Of a stretch of DNA of 64,000 nt, positions 31,800 through 43,330 are shown piece by piece; positions within the stretch are counted from its first letter, which is position 1; each line of letters opens with the position of its first letter. A program made the position numbers and the translations under genes. Source of the stretch: Lepiota brunneoincarnata (Eukaryota; Basidiomycota; Agaricomycetes; Agaricales; Agaricaceae); contig JAEBUN010000007.1 in assembly GCA_023014365.1 (NCBI GenBank), positions 248,001-312,000 of the forward strand, written 5' to 3'. The notes below the pieces were generated by a model, which was given only the letters and a program-made list of their open reading frames with translations, searched no databases and was not told the DNA's origin.

Positions 31800-34700
31800 C
31801 CCGAGCTCGGAAAAATAGTCGGCGGTCCTCAGGCCTCTGCACAGACTGAGGATCGCATTGAACTCTGCTGTGCCCCAGAGAGTTTCCGTCTCAATGCGTC
31901 CACTCTTTCCAACCCAAACTCTTTTCATATTACATTAACTTCTCCTGTAGTTACTTCTTTATCTTCTGTTTCCGCTTCCGTACTCTCCGCTTCGGACCCG
32001 ATTTCTACAACGGACAATGTAGTTAGTTCTGATTTCTCTTCTCTTTCTCCTTTCAAAGCTCTTGTTGATAGTGGTTCTACTCACTGTTTTGTGGACTCAT
32101 CTTTTGTTCGTTCTCATAGTATTCCAACCTCGTCCATCCCAGCTATTGAACTTCAGTTATTTGACGGGACCTCAAATGCCTACATTACGGAGCTTGCGCA
32201 ACTGCCTGTATCTTTCCCCTCCGGTGAATCTATTATCTTGGACACTTATGTCACCTGGCTCGACTCTTCCTGTTCTGTGGTCTTAGGACATAACTGGCTC
32301 ACCCGCTACAATCCGTTGATTGACTGGACTTTGGGCAGTATCACTTTCCGGCCATCCCTACTCGAGAATCCTGCTTCCGTCCCTACCTGCGTCGCACCCG
32401 CATCGGCCCCGCCTATGGCCACCCCTGACACTCCTGACCTAGGTTCACCACCCCTGTCTGGGACCTCGTCCCAATCTGTCCCCCTTGTGAAACCGCACAT
32501 ATCCCTGATAAACGCTCCTGCCTTTATCTGCGCTGTCAAGCTCCCTGGCTCCCAACAATTCCGAATCAATCTCTCCGCCGCCTCCACATTGGCCGCATCC
32601 TCTTCTGTCTCCAAAGACCCGGCTGACCTCTCGTCCATCCCCGAGGAATACCATGAGTTTGCTGATGTTTTCAGTAAATCGCGTGCTGACACACTCGCTC
32701 CACACCGCCCTTATGACCTCCAGATTAACCTAGAGGATGGCAGTCAACCTCCGGTCGGTACCATTTATTCCCTTTCACAATCAGAGCTTGGAGCTCTACG
32801 TGATTTTATTAACGAACATTTGTCCATTGGTTTCATTCACCCTTCCACTTCTCCTCATGGAGCCCCGGTCCTCTTCGTCAAGAAAAAGGACGGCTCCCTC
32901 CGCTTATGTGTTGATTTTAGAGGTCTCAACCATATTACCAAGAAGGACCGCTACCCCCTTCCGCTCATCTCCGACCTCTTAGACTCCCCTCGCAAAGCCC
33001 GTGTATATACCAAAATCGACCTCTGTCACGCCTACCATCTTGTCCACGTTGCTGACGGCGACGAATGGAAGACCGCCTTTCAGACCCACTACGGCTCCTT
33101 CGAATGGATGGTTATGCCTTTCGGCCTCACCAACGCCCCTGCCACTTTCCAGCGGTTCATGAACAATATATTCAAGAACATGCTCGACGTCTGCGTTACC
33201 ATCTATCTTGACGACATCCTGATATACTCCAACAATCATAGTATCCATCGTGACCAAGTCAAGGAGGTCCTTAAGCGGCTCCGACAACACGGCCTATATG
33301 CCTGCCCCAACAAATGCCAGTTCCACTCTGACACAGTGGAATATCTCGGCTACATTCTTTCCCCTGATGGTCTCCAAATGGACCAATCTAAGGTCAAGAC
33401 CATCCAGGAGTGGCCGGAACCCAAGAAAGTCAAGGACATCCAGTCCTTCTTAGGTTTCGCCAATTTTTACCGTCGCTTCATTCACGGTTACTCCGACATT
33501 GTCGTTCCACTCACTCGCCTCACCTGCAAAGACGTGAAATGGAATTTCACCAACGAATGCCGCGAAGCCTTCAGTTCCTTGAAAGAAGCATTCATATCTG
33601 CCCCTGTCCTCACTCCTTGGGCCCCCAACGCTCAGATCATTGTTGAGACCGACGCCTCCGACTATGCCCTTGTGGCTATCCTCTCTATCATCACCGATGA
33701 CGGTGAGGTTCACCCTGTTGCATTCCATTCCTGCACCTTTAACACGGCCAAACTTAATTATGACACCCATGACAAGGAACTCCTGGCGATATTCGAGGCT
33801 TTTCGTATCTGGCGGCACTATCTTGAGGGTGCCCCTCTCACTATTGATGTAGTCACCGACCACAAAAACCTCGAATACTTCTGCACCACCAAGATCCTTA
33901 CTCGCCGCCAAGCTCGTTGGTCCGAGTTCCTATCCCAATTCCACCTCATCATCCGGTTCCAACCCGGCTGCCTCGGCACCAAGCCTGATGCCCTAACTAG
34001 ACAATGGGACGTCTACCCTAAAGGGGGGAATAGCGACTATGCATCAGTCAACCCGCACAACTTCCGGCCTGTGTTCACTCATGAACAGCTTGCGGCCTCC
34101 GTCCATGCCACCACTCTTTACGCCCCTTCCCTTCGCGCAGCTGTAGTCATGGATCTCAACCAACTACACCGCGATATCCTCGCCGCTCTACCAGCGGATC
34201 CAATCGCCTCCGCCCATCTTGCCAGCCCAGAAGGCCATTGGTCAGTTAACGATAAAGGTTTCCTCCTCCTAGACGACAGAATCTACGTCCCTGACACCGA
34301 CAATCTCCGACTTTGGGTCCTCCAGTACAAGCATGACCATGTCCTAGCTGGCCACTTCAGTCAGAATAAAACGCTGGAACTCATCCGGCGCGAATACACC
34401 TGGCCTAGTGTCCACACCTTTGTCAAAGATTTCTGTAAGTCTTGTGTCACCTCTCTGAGGTCTAAACCCCAGCGCCACCACCCCTATGGTCTCCTCAAGC
34501 AACTCCCCATCCCTGAACACCCTTGGAATTCAATCTCCATGGACTTCATCGAGAAACTCCCCGCCTCCTCCGGCTACGATGCCATCCTAGTAATAGTCGA
34601 CAGACTCACCAAGCAATCCTTATTCATCCCCACCTACGATACCGTCACCTCCTCCGACCTCGCCCGCCTATTCGTCCTCCACGTCTTCTCCAAGCATGGT

Positions 34701-35618
34701 GTACCCAAACATGTTACCTCCGACCGTGGCTCCAAATTTGTCTCTCACTTCTTCCGCTCATTGGGACAAGCCCTCAACATGAAACTACACTTCACTTCGG
34801 GCTACCACCCAGAAGGCGACGGACAGACAGAACGCACCAACCAGACCCTGGAACAATATCTCCAGGTCTATTGTAACTACCAACAGGACAATTGGTCCGA
34901 ATTACTACCGCTAGCTGAGTTTGCTTACAACAATGCCCCTAGTGCCACCACTGGTATCTCCCCGTTCTTCGCTAATAAAGGATACCATCCGAACATCACG
35001 GTTCATCCTGAACGCGATCTCACCTCCGCTTGGGCCCACTATTTTGCGGTTGATCTCGACAACCTACATACCACCTTGAAGTTGGAAATAGCGTTAGCCC
35101 AGCAACAATACCAGACCTCCGCCGATGCCTGCCATCTCCCAGCTCCGGACTTCAAGGTTGGGCAAAAAGTGTTCGTTAAAGCCCAGTTCTTCCGCACCAC
35201 CCGTCCCTCCAAAAAGCTCTCCGAAAAGTTCCTTGGACCCTATGAGATCATCGCCCAAGCAGGTACCCACTCCTTCACCCTCCGACTTCCTGACTCCATG
35301 CATGGAGTACACCCAGTTTTCCATGTTTCTATGCTCGAACCGGCCACGCCTAACACCATACCCGCCTGATCGGAACCGCCACCTGCGCCAGTTTCTATCG
35401 ATGGCGAACCAGAATACGAAATCGCTCGCATTGTCGACTCAAAGATCGACCAGCGCTGCGCATGCAAACTCCTCTACAAAGTCATTTGGTTAGGTTATGA
35501 AGACACCGAAGAAGAGTCTTCGTGGTTACCGGCTACTGAGCTTGAACATGCCATAGATTTAGTAGAGGCTTTCCATTCCTCTTACCCTGCTAAGCCTGGC
35601 CCCCTCCATTCACTCTGA
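31800..35618 (+). pseudogene. E2 pol (protease-RT-RNase H-integrase-chromodomain)
   Basis: Frame is -1 relative to gag and open well upstream of the protease motif LVDSGSTH (32,061-32,084). RT has YLDDILIYS near 33,205, then RNase H, then the zinc finger (GHFSQNKTLELI, CKSC) and integrase core (SMDFIEKLP, SDRGSKF, YHPEGDGQTER). TGA at 35,367 separates integrase from an in-frame chromodomain (YEIARIVDSK, LYKVIWLGYE) ending at 35,618. Apart from this stop the 1,092-codon stretch 32,091-35,369 is intact. Confidence 0.93.
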
Positions 35619-35677
35619 ATTTTCCGCTGACCACCCACCACACCAAGAAACAAAAAAAAATTATTGGACAAGTACAA

Positions 35678-36745
35678 CTACCTGTCCATATCGTTCCCAG
35701 AGGTGCGGGGTGGCGCCGCTGCATCCTCCATCATACCTCGCACCTCCTCTTCCGAAACACCTCCGATGCTCTCCGACTCCTCCGACTCCTCCGTCTCCTC
35801 CGTCTCCGTAATACCCCTACTCGACCAGTTACCATCCACCTGCACCTCCCAACGCCGCAACTGTTCATAGCGGCCAGCCGTCAGCTCGACCTTGTCCACC
35901 CTCTCCCCCAATCAAGTGATGGCCTGTGCAAGCCGCACCTCCATGATATTGACCCGCTTGAGGGTCTTCTGGTGCCCCTCCTCGATAAGTCGCTTCAGCT
36001 CTACAGGATCATTTGGTCAGCAAACCTCGCAGTCAGAAACTCCTCACTCACCTTCAAATTGTTGGCCTGACATCCCCCCGGCCCCGCTTGGCTCCGTCTC
36101 CTCTTGACCCCCGCACCATTTTTTCATTTTGCTGCACCAACGGCAACTCCTGGTGTTACTAAAAAAACTATCAGTATGTAGCCTGGAAACCCTCAAAATG
36201 ACTTACCCGCCAGCGACCTCACACAGGACCTCGTCTCACTGGCACCTCCAGCAGGGGTTCTCGCCCCCGAATACGTTCACATGGCCCTGTCGTGGGGCCG
36301 CCCTTGCCTTTGCCTTCCCCTTGCCCTTATCCCCTGAATCCCCGGAGGCCTCCTCCTCCTCCTCCTCCTCATCTCTCGCCTCATCCCTATCCATGTATTC
36401 GGAATCTGACTCCTCCGTATCTACCTGCATCGGTTCTTCCGACGGATGGCTTGACGAGGCCCCCGTAGTCGTTGTGATGAGTTGGGCCCGAATCGCCCGA
36501 CGCTCTGCCTCGGCAGCCTCATCTTGTTGCCGCCTGATATCTTCCGCCATACGCTCTCTCGCCCGCTCCTCCGCTTGTCGCTGGCGCAGCGCTATCATCC
36601 GCTGCCGCTCCTCCTCCTCTCGTTGCTCCTCCTCCTCCAGCCTCTCAATTTCCAGCCACTCTCGCTCCTCTTGCTCCGCCTTCTCCCTCAACAATTGCGC
36701 CATGCGCTCCGCAGCGGTCGGTTGTCGGGAGGGTTGTCTGCTCAT
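35678..36745 (-). pseudogene. Antisense three-exon gene in E2: Glu/Arg coiled coil plus Zn(II)2Cys6-like cluster
   Basis: Opposite strand to gag-pol, between pol and the 3' LTR. Exons 36,745-36,207, 36,149-36,052 and 36,000-35,678; introns of 57 nt (GTAAGT...CAG) and 51 nt (GTGAGT...TAG) join in phase to 320 codons including stop. Residues about 10-90 are a Glu/Arg/Gln-rich coiled coil, then an acidic stretch, then GKGKAKA. Splicing unites CWRC, LC, CRWC and KKWC into CX2CX6CX6CX2CX6C, the fungal binuclear zinc cluster spacing. A second helical and Glu/Ser-rich part follows. Two TGAs (36,236 and 35,912) interrupt, both explicable as CGA to TGA. A DNA-binding role is inferred only from cysteine spacing. 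Confidence 0.7.
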
Positions 36746-36876
36746 GGGAGTAAGAGGTCAAGTTGTGTTTTTTGGAATCAAACCAGTTCACCGTTTTTAT
36801 ACCCTGCTGGAACTTTCCGATGGGCCCCAGCCTAGACCGCCTTGGGCCTCAAGGCTCGGCCCTAAAGGGGGGGCAC

Positions 36877-37536
36877 TGTCATATCCATGCCAACTCAGAG
36901 TCTAATCATTTAAACTTCGGCTTCTTGACTCCACGTGTGTTCCACACAACAACCCTCTGCCCTCCGACTCGGCCCCGACCTGCTCCGACTGCAACCCACT
37001 GCCCTGATCACATGACCACCTCCACACGTGCCGTGGTCACCTGACCTTTGGTGTCTCATACCCCCGTCTCCATTTCCTGTCCGTAGTCAAGATACGTTAT
37101 TAGTCTCCATACCTGTACCCGTTTCCATTCCATTCGTAATCCGTTTGTAATCCGTTTGTAACTAGATCGGTCTCCGCTTTGCTCCGCACGTAGTCAGTAC
37201 GAGTCATAGTTCATAAGGCCAGTAGTATATATACTGTAGGTACTTGGCTTGTACTCCTCAGTCTGATAATCGAATCGAGCAGCGGACCAGCTCCCTGTTC
37301 CCTATCCTCTCCTCTCTTCTGCCTCGCTCCGCTTCGGCTCCGACTTCCTGAAATACAGACAAGGACAGTAGGAGGGCACAGCACATAAGCTGAGGCCGCA
37401 AGTCCAACCCCCCGCCCAACGTACTCCGCCTCGGTCCCGAAGTCTACATACTGACTTCGCCCTGTCCCCGGTTACCTTATACCAAGGATACCACCCTGAC
37501 CCTCCGCTTTGGTCCCGACCCGCACCAGCTCTAACA
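36877..37536 (+). repeat. 3' LTR of E2
   Basis: 660 bp, preceded by AAAGGGGGGGCAC (polypurine tract), followed by the GGGGA target duplication. Confidence 0.93.
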
Positions 37537-37541
37537 GGGGA

Positions 37542-38660
37542 TTGGGTAAGCGTTTTTGACAGTATGATTGTTTAGATAACGATAGTCTTGGCAGGGTTGG
37601 AGGTCTCCTCCTTTCTTGGCAACGAAAAAGAAGGGTGATGCCATAGGGGATTTTGAAGGGTGGATGTAGCCTTTTCGGAGGTTTTTGTCTATGAATTCCT
37701 TCAGCGCTTTTTCTTCGGCAGGTGCCACTTGATAAGGTTTCATCGATTTTGCTTCGAATGTTGGTTTTAGTTCAATTTCGTGATCAAACGTTCTTGATGG
37801 TGGGAATCGTTCAGAGGCTTTTTTGTTGAATATTTTAGCCCATCGGGCAAATCTCCGAGGGATCTCAGGTGGTTCTTTGTTTGATTCTGGTTGTTTCCCT
37901 TTTTGGGTTGCCGATTTTGTCGGGTTGTGTTGTTCATTGTGGAGCGTTGTGGCATGTGTCACTTTGGCGTTTACTTCTAATGGGGTTAGAAGCATTGGAT
38001 TCATTTCTCTTTCTAAAGAGAAGGTGTTGAGGTCAACGTTTGACAGGTTGACGTATTCTTCAGGGTTTTCCTCAGGTTGAGAGATCTTCCCAGCCATTCT
38101 GTCCATGGCTATAGAGTTGAGTTCGACAGGTTGTCGTAAGGTTCTGAGGAGTTTGGAAAAGTCTTGGTGATTGATTTGGGGTTTCCAAGAGAATGTCTTG
38201 GTCTTCCAGTTGATGTCGGGATTATATTGTTCCAACCAGGGAAATCCGATAATGAGGTCTTTCTCACCAGTGTTTGTGATGTATGCTTCTAGCGTGCAAT
38301 CTCTTCCATCGATGATGGTTCTGATTTTGATGTATTTATGGATCTTGCCATGTTGATTATCAGTTCCGTCGACGTTACTGAGTGGAATTGGTTGGTCCAG
38401 CCATTTTGTTTGATAACCATGTCGTTCAACAACTTTGTGGGAGATGAAATTCCCTTGGGCTCCTGAGTCTATCAGGGCGGTGATGGCCATGGGTTTTGAT
38501 GTCCGTTCACTCCAAATCTCGATGGGTAAGAAAAGGGATCATTTATTCGGGGATAGTCACAATTGTACAGAGTTTATTGAGAAAGTGTCCTTCTGGGAGT
38601 GAGAATACGAAATGTCCTTCTGAGTTCTGGAACGTGCAGGGGCACATCGGTCGACAGCAT
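37542..38660 (-). pseudogene. Gypsy pol N-terminus of E1 copy C (protease to RT start)
   Basis: Protease motif ALIDSGAQGNFIS near 38,470, aspartyl-protease fold continuing to GFPWLEQYNPDI, then the RT N-terminus (SKSPMASPFFFVAKK) up to AYPIP, where E2 is inserted. Upstream of ATG 38,490 the same frame reads back to the end of gag, with two TGA codons near 38,530-38,550. It is -1 relative to gag. Confidence 0.88.
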
Positions 38661-38666
38661 TCCTTT

Positions 38667-40466
38667 TTAAAAATCCTGGAATGGACACATCTCCAGGTCC
38701 TCAGCTAGCGTGGAGTGGAGTTCTTGTTGGAGTTCAGGGTCGAGATCATTGACCATTTGGTGCATTTGAGATGTGACTTCTGCGACGGCAAGGGAATACT
38801 TGTGTTGCGGTGATTGTTGGGCATTCCAATTTGGAATTCCGGAACGATTGTTTTGTTGTCCAAGGAAGGGATGGTTGGGGTTTCTCGCAGGACAAGGAGG
38901 GTTGGTACGCATTCCTGGGAAGCGTCTAGCTGGCGGTGGTTGAGGGCATTTGCTGACCCAATGATCTTTGGCTCCACATCGGAAGCATTCTTGGTTCTGG
39001 TATGATTTCATTTGTTGTCCAGTGACAACGGCATCTATCTCCAATGGTTCTTGTGCGGAGTCTTCTTCGGCATATTCCAGTTGTGGAATTTCGGGATAAG
39101 GATCTTTGAATCCTTCTTCTATTGTGACATGGTCTACTTCCATGGCGTGTGGGTCGCGTGGGGTGAATTGTGGAGCATTGCTCCTTTGGTAGAATTGTGC
39201 GTAGGGCACATTGTTGTTTGGATGGCTCGGTCCGCGGTTGGGTTGGTATTGGTTCCTTTGGGGAAATGTGTTTCTGGGGATGCCGTAGAGGGCATTGATT
39301 CAGTGGAAATTGTCATCAAGCTTATTGGCTCGGGTGTACCAAGCGGCAATAGTTGTCGGAGGGTTTTCCAATTTGTCGATCTTCATGGCAATGCAGCGGT
39401 CTATTGCCTTGCGGTATAGATCGATCAGGGTGCGATCTTCATTTAGTCTGGATTGTCGGACAAGTTCCTTGAACTGAGCATTAAACTCAGTCATTGGTTT
39501 GCCTGCTTGGTGCAGAGTTTGAAGTCTGGTATGCATGTATGCATGTTCGTCTGCTGGGGTGAAGTCAGTTCTAAGTCAAGCAGTAAAGTTGTCCCATGAC
39601 TCCATGGCTATGGGTTGCCCTTGTTGAGTTTGGGCATTTCTCTCGTGGAGGTATTGTCTAGCCCAGGCTCGGGCATCTCCTGATTGCATTGTTGAAAGGA
39701 CAAATAGGGTCCTAGCGAGGTCGGTGTTGTAGGTGGTCGCATTAGTGAGCACATAAACTTCACATTGGAAGATCCAATCTTCGAATAGTCTTCTAGTTCC
39801 ATCAAAGGCGATGGGTTTGAGGAGTCCTAACTCCTTTGGGGTAGCTGCAGCGGCCATTATTTGTAATTGTCCGGGTGGTGGTGGCGGTGGTGGTGATGGT
39901 GGTTGTGTTGGTCGTAAAGGAGGAGCCGGTAGGGCTAAGGGTGCGATTGGTGCAGGTAATGTGGGTGGTTGTGGATCGGGATTTGATTGGTTGTCATCTG
40001 TTATATAGACATCGGAGTCGTTATCTGGTGGGGGAGTTCTTCCCTGATTTACTGCATATTTGTGGCGTGTGAGTAAGTTTTCTTCTGATATGGAAAGTCC
40101 TCTTGGTTGCTTGAGGGCGTTTTTGAGTCTCTGGAGTTTGTAGTCGTTTAATGGGTCTACTTTAGCATGGTATTCTTCGGCTTGTTTGCATCTTCTTTCT
40201 TCTTCTTCATAATGTTCTTTTAATTCTCTTTTGTGTTGTAGTCTTTGTTGTTCTGCTAGTTTGTCAGCAAAACTTGTTCTTGTACGCGTTGATGTACTTG
40301 GAGTGGGTGAGTCGAATGGAGATGGAGGATAGAATGGGGATGGTGTCTGAGCAGGGATAGGATTTCTTCTGGGATCCGGGTTTTGGGTTCCTGATCCTGA
40401 GATTCTACTTCTCGATTTGGGAGGAGGTGATGGAGTTTCTTGGGCCGAGAACTTCTTTGGAGGCAT
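38667..40466 (-). pseudogene. E1 copy C gag
   Basis: One frame from ATG 40,466 to TAA 38,667, about 600 codons, interrupted by TGA at 39,576 and 39,300. Pro/Ser-rich N-terminus, a Glu/Arg coiled-coil segment (residues about 65-100), a Pro-rich linker, capsid-like domain (AFDGTRRLFEDWIFQCEVY), and zinc knuckle CFRCGAKDHWVSKC (about 38,980). Ends CPFQDF then TAA within a T5A5 run. Confidence 0.9.
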
Positions 40467-40824
40467 GGTGGCAGTTGTCTAGCGATTGATTATCGCTAGA
40501 AGGATGAAAAATTGGGTTGCAATGATGGATATCCCTGAGTATAGGTTCCACAATCTGATGATGCAACAGTGGCAGGGGCACGTGATACGTTCGAGTTCTA
40601 GGGTGATGATTCAGTAGGCGATGAGAGTGGCAGTAGAAGTGAAAACGAAGATGAGTAGGTAAGCCAGGTCTTCTGGTGGGGAGAGGTTGAGAGATGTAGC
40701 GATGGCTACACAGAGAGGCGGTTTTCTTTTGCACGTCGTTTTGAATGACCAGGGTACCTCGACGTGTTCAGTACGTTGGCAGAGAGGAGCAGAGTGGAGG
40801 GCGAGCAAGAGATAAGCAGCAGAG

Positions 40825-40836
40825 TATCTTAGTGTT
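40825..40836 (-). promoter_or_regulatory. Self-complementary primer-binding site of E1
   Basis: On the minus strand AACACTAAGATA begins one base inside the 5' LTR end. It is the exact reverse complement of TATCTTAGTGTT in the LTR (complement of 40,998-41,009), which lies about 35 nt after the TATA box. Indicates Tf1/sushi-type self-priming. Confidence 0.75.
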
Positions 40837-40837
40837 T

Positions 40838-41222
40838 TGTTACCCAGGTTAGGGGTTCGCTCTTGAGTAGCACGGAGTTTGACACAGGATGTCTATACAG
40901 ACTTGGTCCTGTCCTACTAAGCGTGACTTGGAGACGACGGAGCACTATAGTCCAGCCGGTTTTAAGGGCAAAGAGATATAGGCGGCAAGAACTGTATAAC
41001 ACTAAGATAAGGATACAAGGTATTGTACTGTATCCTTATATACTTCTAAGTGTGGCTATACTCCTACTATAATAGTCCGGACCAAGGTAATTATGAGTCA
41101 GAGATAAGAGACATGAGGCATGTGGTAAGAATCGTCCTTCTGATGTACACTACTGATAGTTTTGTAGTGACATGGGAAATGTAGCTAAAAATAACTGTCC
41201 TTCTGATGGAATTCTGATAACA
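40838..41222 (-). repeat. 5' LTR of E1 copy C
   Basis: 385 bp, nearly identical to the 3' LTR at 25,166-25,550. Its outer end abuts element F sequence (TTAGCGTTC). No target duplication shared with the other end of the element. Confidence 0.9.
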
Positions 41223-41267
41223 TTAGCGTTCTTTTGGCTCCAATTGTCTCCTCATGTATAAGCTTAG

Positions 41268-42084
41268 CCTTGCAAAGGTCGCAAGGCCCCTGTCTCTGCT
41301 GCTGTTGTGGTAGACACCGATACCAAGCTTGCTGAGAGTATGACCAGTGCTTCCAACTCCCGAGCAACCAGTGCTGACACGGTAATATAGCTGCTTCTCA
41401 ACCTATTACATTGGCTGAGATAATTGCTCACCTTCAGGACATGATGGTCAATGAGGAGGTCTCTCAAGCTATCGTTAAAGAGGTTCATGTAGTCTCGCCT
41501 TATCGCAAGCATCGTTTGTCTACCTCCGACATGGTACGCCAGCTCTACTCCCCCTAACCACTGATTCTGACTTCATCCTTTGCTAGGAGGCCATCAAAAA
41601 GTCCTCCTCGTCTAAAGGCACCATCTGTCTTCTTCCCTATTGTCAAGTTCCCAATATGAACACTAAACACTGCTGTTATGCCCGGGCTGAACAGGTTCTA
41701 GCCAAAGCCAATGCCAATACTGCCAAGCGTGCCCATACTGAGTTTACTTCCGATGAGCACACCTTTGCAGGCTTATCTGGTGGGCAATTTCCCACTTCTA
41801 TTTGCTAGGCTTAACAGTTCTGACACTTCTCCCAGGCAGCTCATTTGCTCCAGGAACTCCAAAACCTCCTGTCTCACTCTCGTGACGAGTACAAGTCCGA
41901 ATCTTGTGGTGACGACACTCGGTCAGTCAAATGCGACCTCAATTCGCTCAGCCAGGACTTCATCAATGCTATTCCCTCACTTGAAGCCAACTTAAAGAGG
42001 TTCCAATTCCTCATTCAAGAGCGCATCCATCTCAAAAGCCTTTTGCGCAACCTCTCTGACTTGGACAAGTCCTCCCCTGCTTAA
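41268..42084 (+). CDS. Antisense spliced reading frame at the 3' end of element F
   Basis: Opposite strand to F gag-pol, between the integrase end and the LTR of the E1 element that truncates F. Exons 41,268-41,381, 41,438-41,533, 41,587-41,779 and 41,840-42,084 join in phase without a stop. Introns of 56, 53 and 60 nt are GT...AG; the second has a CTAAC branch site. The product begins incomplete (PCKGRKAPVS), has a Cys-rich patch (ICLLPYCQ, KHCCYARA) and a helical C-terminal half (HLLQELQNLL, AIPSLEANLKRFQFL) ending at TAA 42,082. The acceptor of intron 3 is the less certain choice. No family recognised; the 5' exon is probably removed by the E1 insertion. Confidence 0.5.
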
Positions 42085-42249
42085 GCTTAACGCTTTTACA
42101 GTCCCCAGGATAGTTTTCCTTTGATAAGTAGATAGTTCTGTCCACAATATCAGGTTTTTCCTATCCCTCCAACTCTTCTGGCTCCCATCTGTCACTAGGC
42201 TCATCCTCAGTAGTCTCCTCCAGGGTCTTCAGTCCCTCTGGCGACAGAT

Positions 42250-43330
42250 CTAACAACTCTTGTAACTCCAGCGGCAACAGCATATGTTTCTGGCTAAGTA
42301 GGGAATTACTCTGAATGCCGCCACTTTATTCTGCCATACAGAGCCATCCAACTCTGCCAGGATATATGATCCTCCCTTCAATCTAGATATGACCACCATG
42401 GGTCCTAGATACCTGGGTTTCATCTTCCTGTCTGCTGAGCTCTCTATAGCTGTGTTTCTCACTAATACTAAATCTCCTGGGCCGAAGCGATAATCTTTTA
42501 TCTTATGTGCTGCTTGTCGTTCCATCTCCCAAGCCTTGCTAAGCTTAGTGTCTGAAACATGCTGACGCACCTCCTCAACATGCCGAACATGTTTTGCCAA
42601 AGCCTGAGCTCGGTATCCTATCAACTCGGCTGTGGTTAAGTACTTATTTGGTAGTTGTACTAGCCAAGTGGCCTCTTTGACATCCAGAGGTAGCGTCGGG
42701 TGCACTCCGGTTACCAGAAAGTACAGGGAACACCCCATTCCTTTTCTAATGGTTATCTGATCTGCCCACATAATGTGCGGTAGGTGCCAATACCACTTTT
42801 TGACATCTCCATCTGTAGCTTTGTACAACATTTGCCGCACATCCCAGTGGGCTCTTTCAATCATCCTGTTCGCTTTGGAATTGTAAGGAGATATCATTAC
42901 TCCTTTTATCCCATATTTTTCTTCCAGCCATTGAACAGCTTTCTTAAATGGAGAACCGTTGTCCATGACAATCTTCACTATACAGCCCCATCGGCAAATG
43001 ATATCTTCAAATAACCACTGTGCAATCAAACTAGCATTCTCTTTTCTCAAAGCTTTTGCCTCCATCCAGGATGACAGTCCACACCTTCCATGCACAATGT
43101 AGCTACACCCATTAGAGCTTGGTGTCATATGTAGCATGTCCACATGTAGCACTTGGAATATTGATGGCGTGGGCATTACTATTGGCGGCATCTCAATGAT
43201 CACCTTTTGCTGTTGCTGGCATAGATGGCATGATTGCACATACCAAGCTACATCTCCTTCAACTTCTGGCCACCAGAACCTCTGCATTATAAGCTTAGTG
43301 GTTGCGTATATTCCTGTGTCCTAGGAAGTC
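42250..43330 (-). pseudogene. Element F integrase
   Basis: GHR/YATT region (about 43,330, with a one-base shift), [12 protein letters not shown], zinc-finger CHLC, then the catalytic [30 protein letters not shown]. The C-terminal [16 protein letters not shown] block ends at 42,250. Distinct from the integrases of E1, E2 and D (no chromodomain seen). Confidence 0.88.

Larger units (their letters stand above)
29670..37536 (+). mobile_element. Complete Ty3/Gypsy element E2 nested in E1 copy C
   Basis: Two 660-bp LTRs in the same orientation with target duplication GGGGA (29,665-29,669 and 37,537-37,541), splitting copy C pol at the AYPIP/MISS codons. 7,867 bp. Contains gag, pol (-1 frame), chromodomain and an antisense gene before the 3' LTR. 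The LTRs differ at several sites, mostly transitions, so the insertion is not recent. Confidence 0.95.

Noticed and set aside
36129..36905. 258-codon plus-strand ORF, Ser-rich, between E2 pol and 3' LTR
   Set aside because: It mirrors the antisense Glu/Arg-rich gene; the Ser/Cys-rich composition is what the complement of GAG/GAA repeats gives, and it runs into the LTR.
42250..43330. Chromodomain in element F
   Set aside because: The sequence after the F integrase shows no aromatic-cage pattern comparable with E1, E2 or D.
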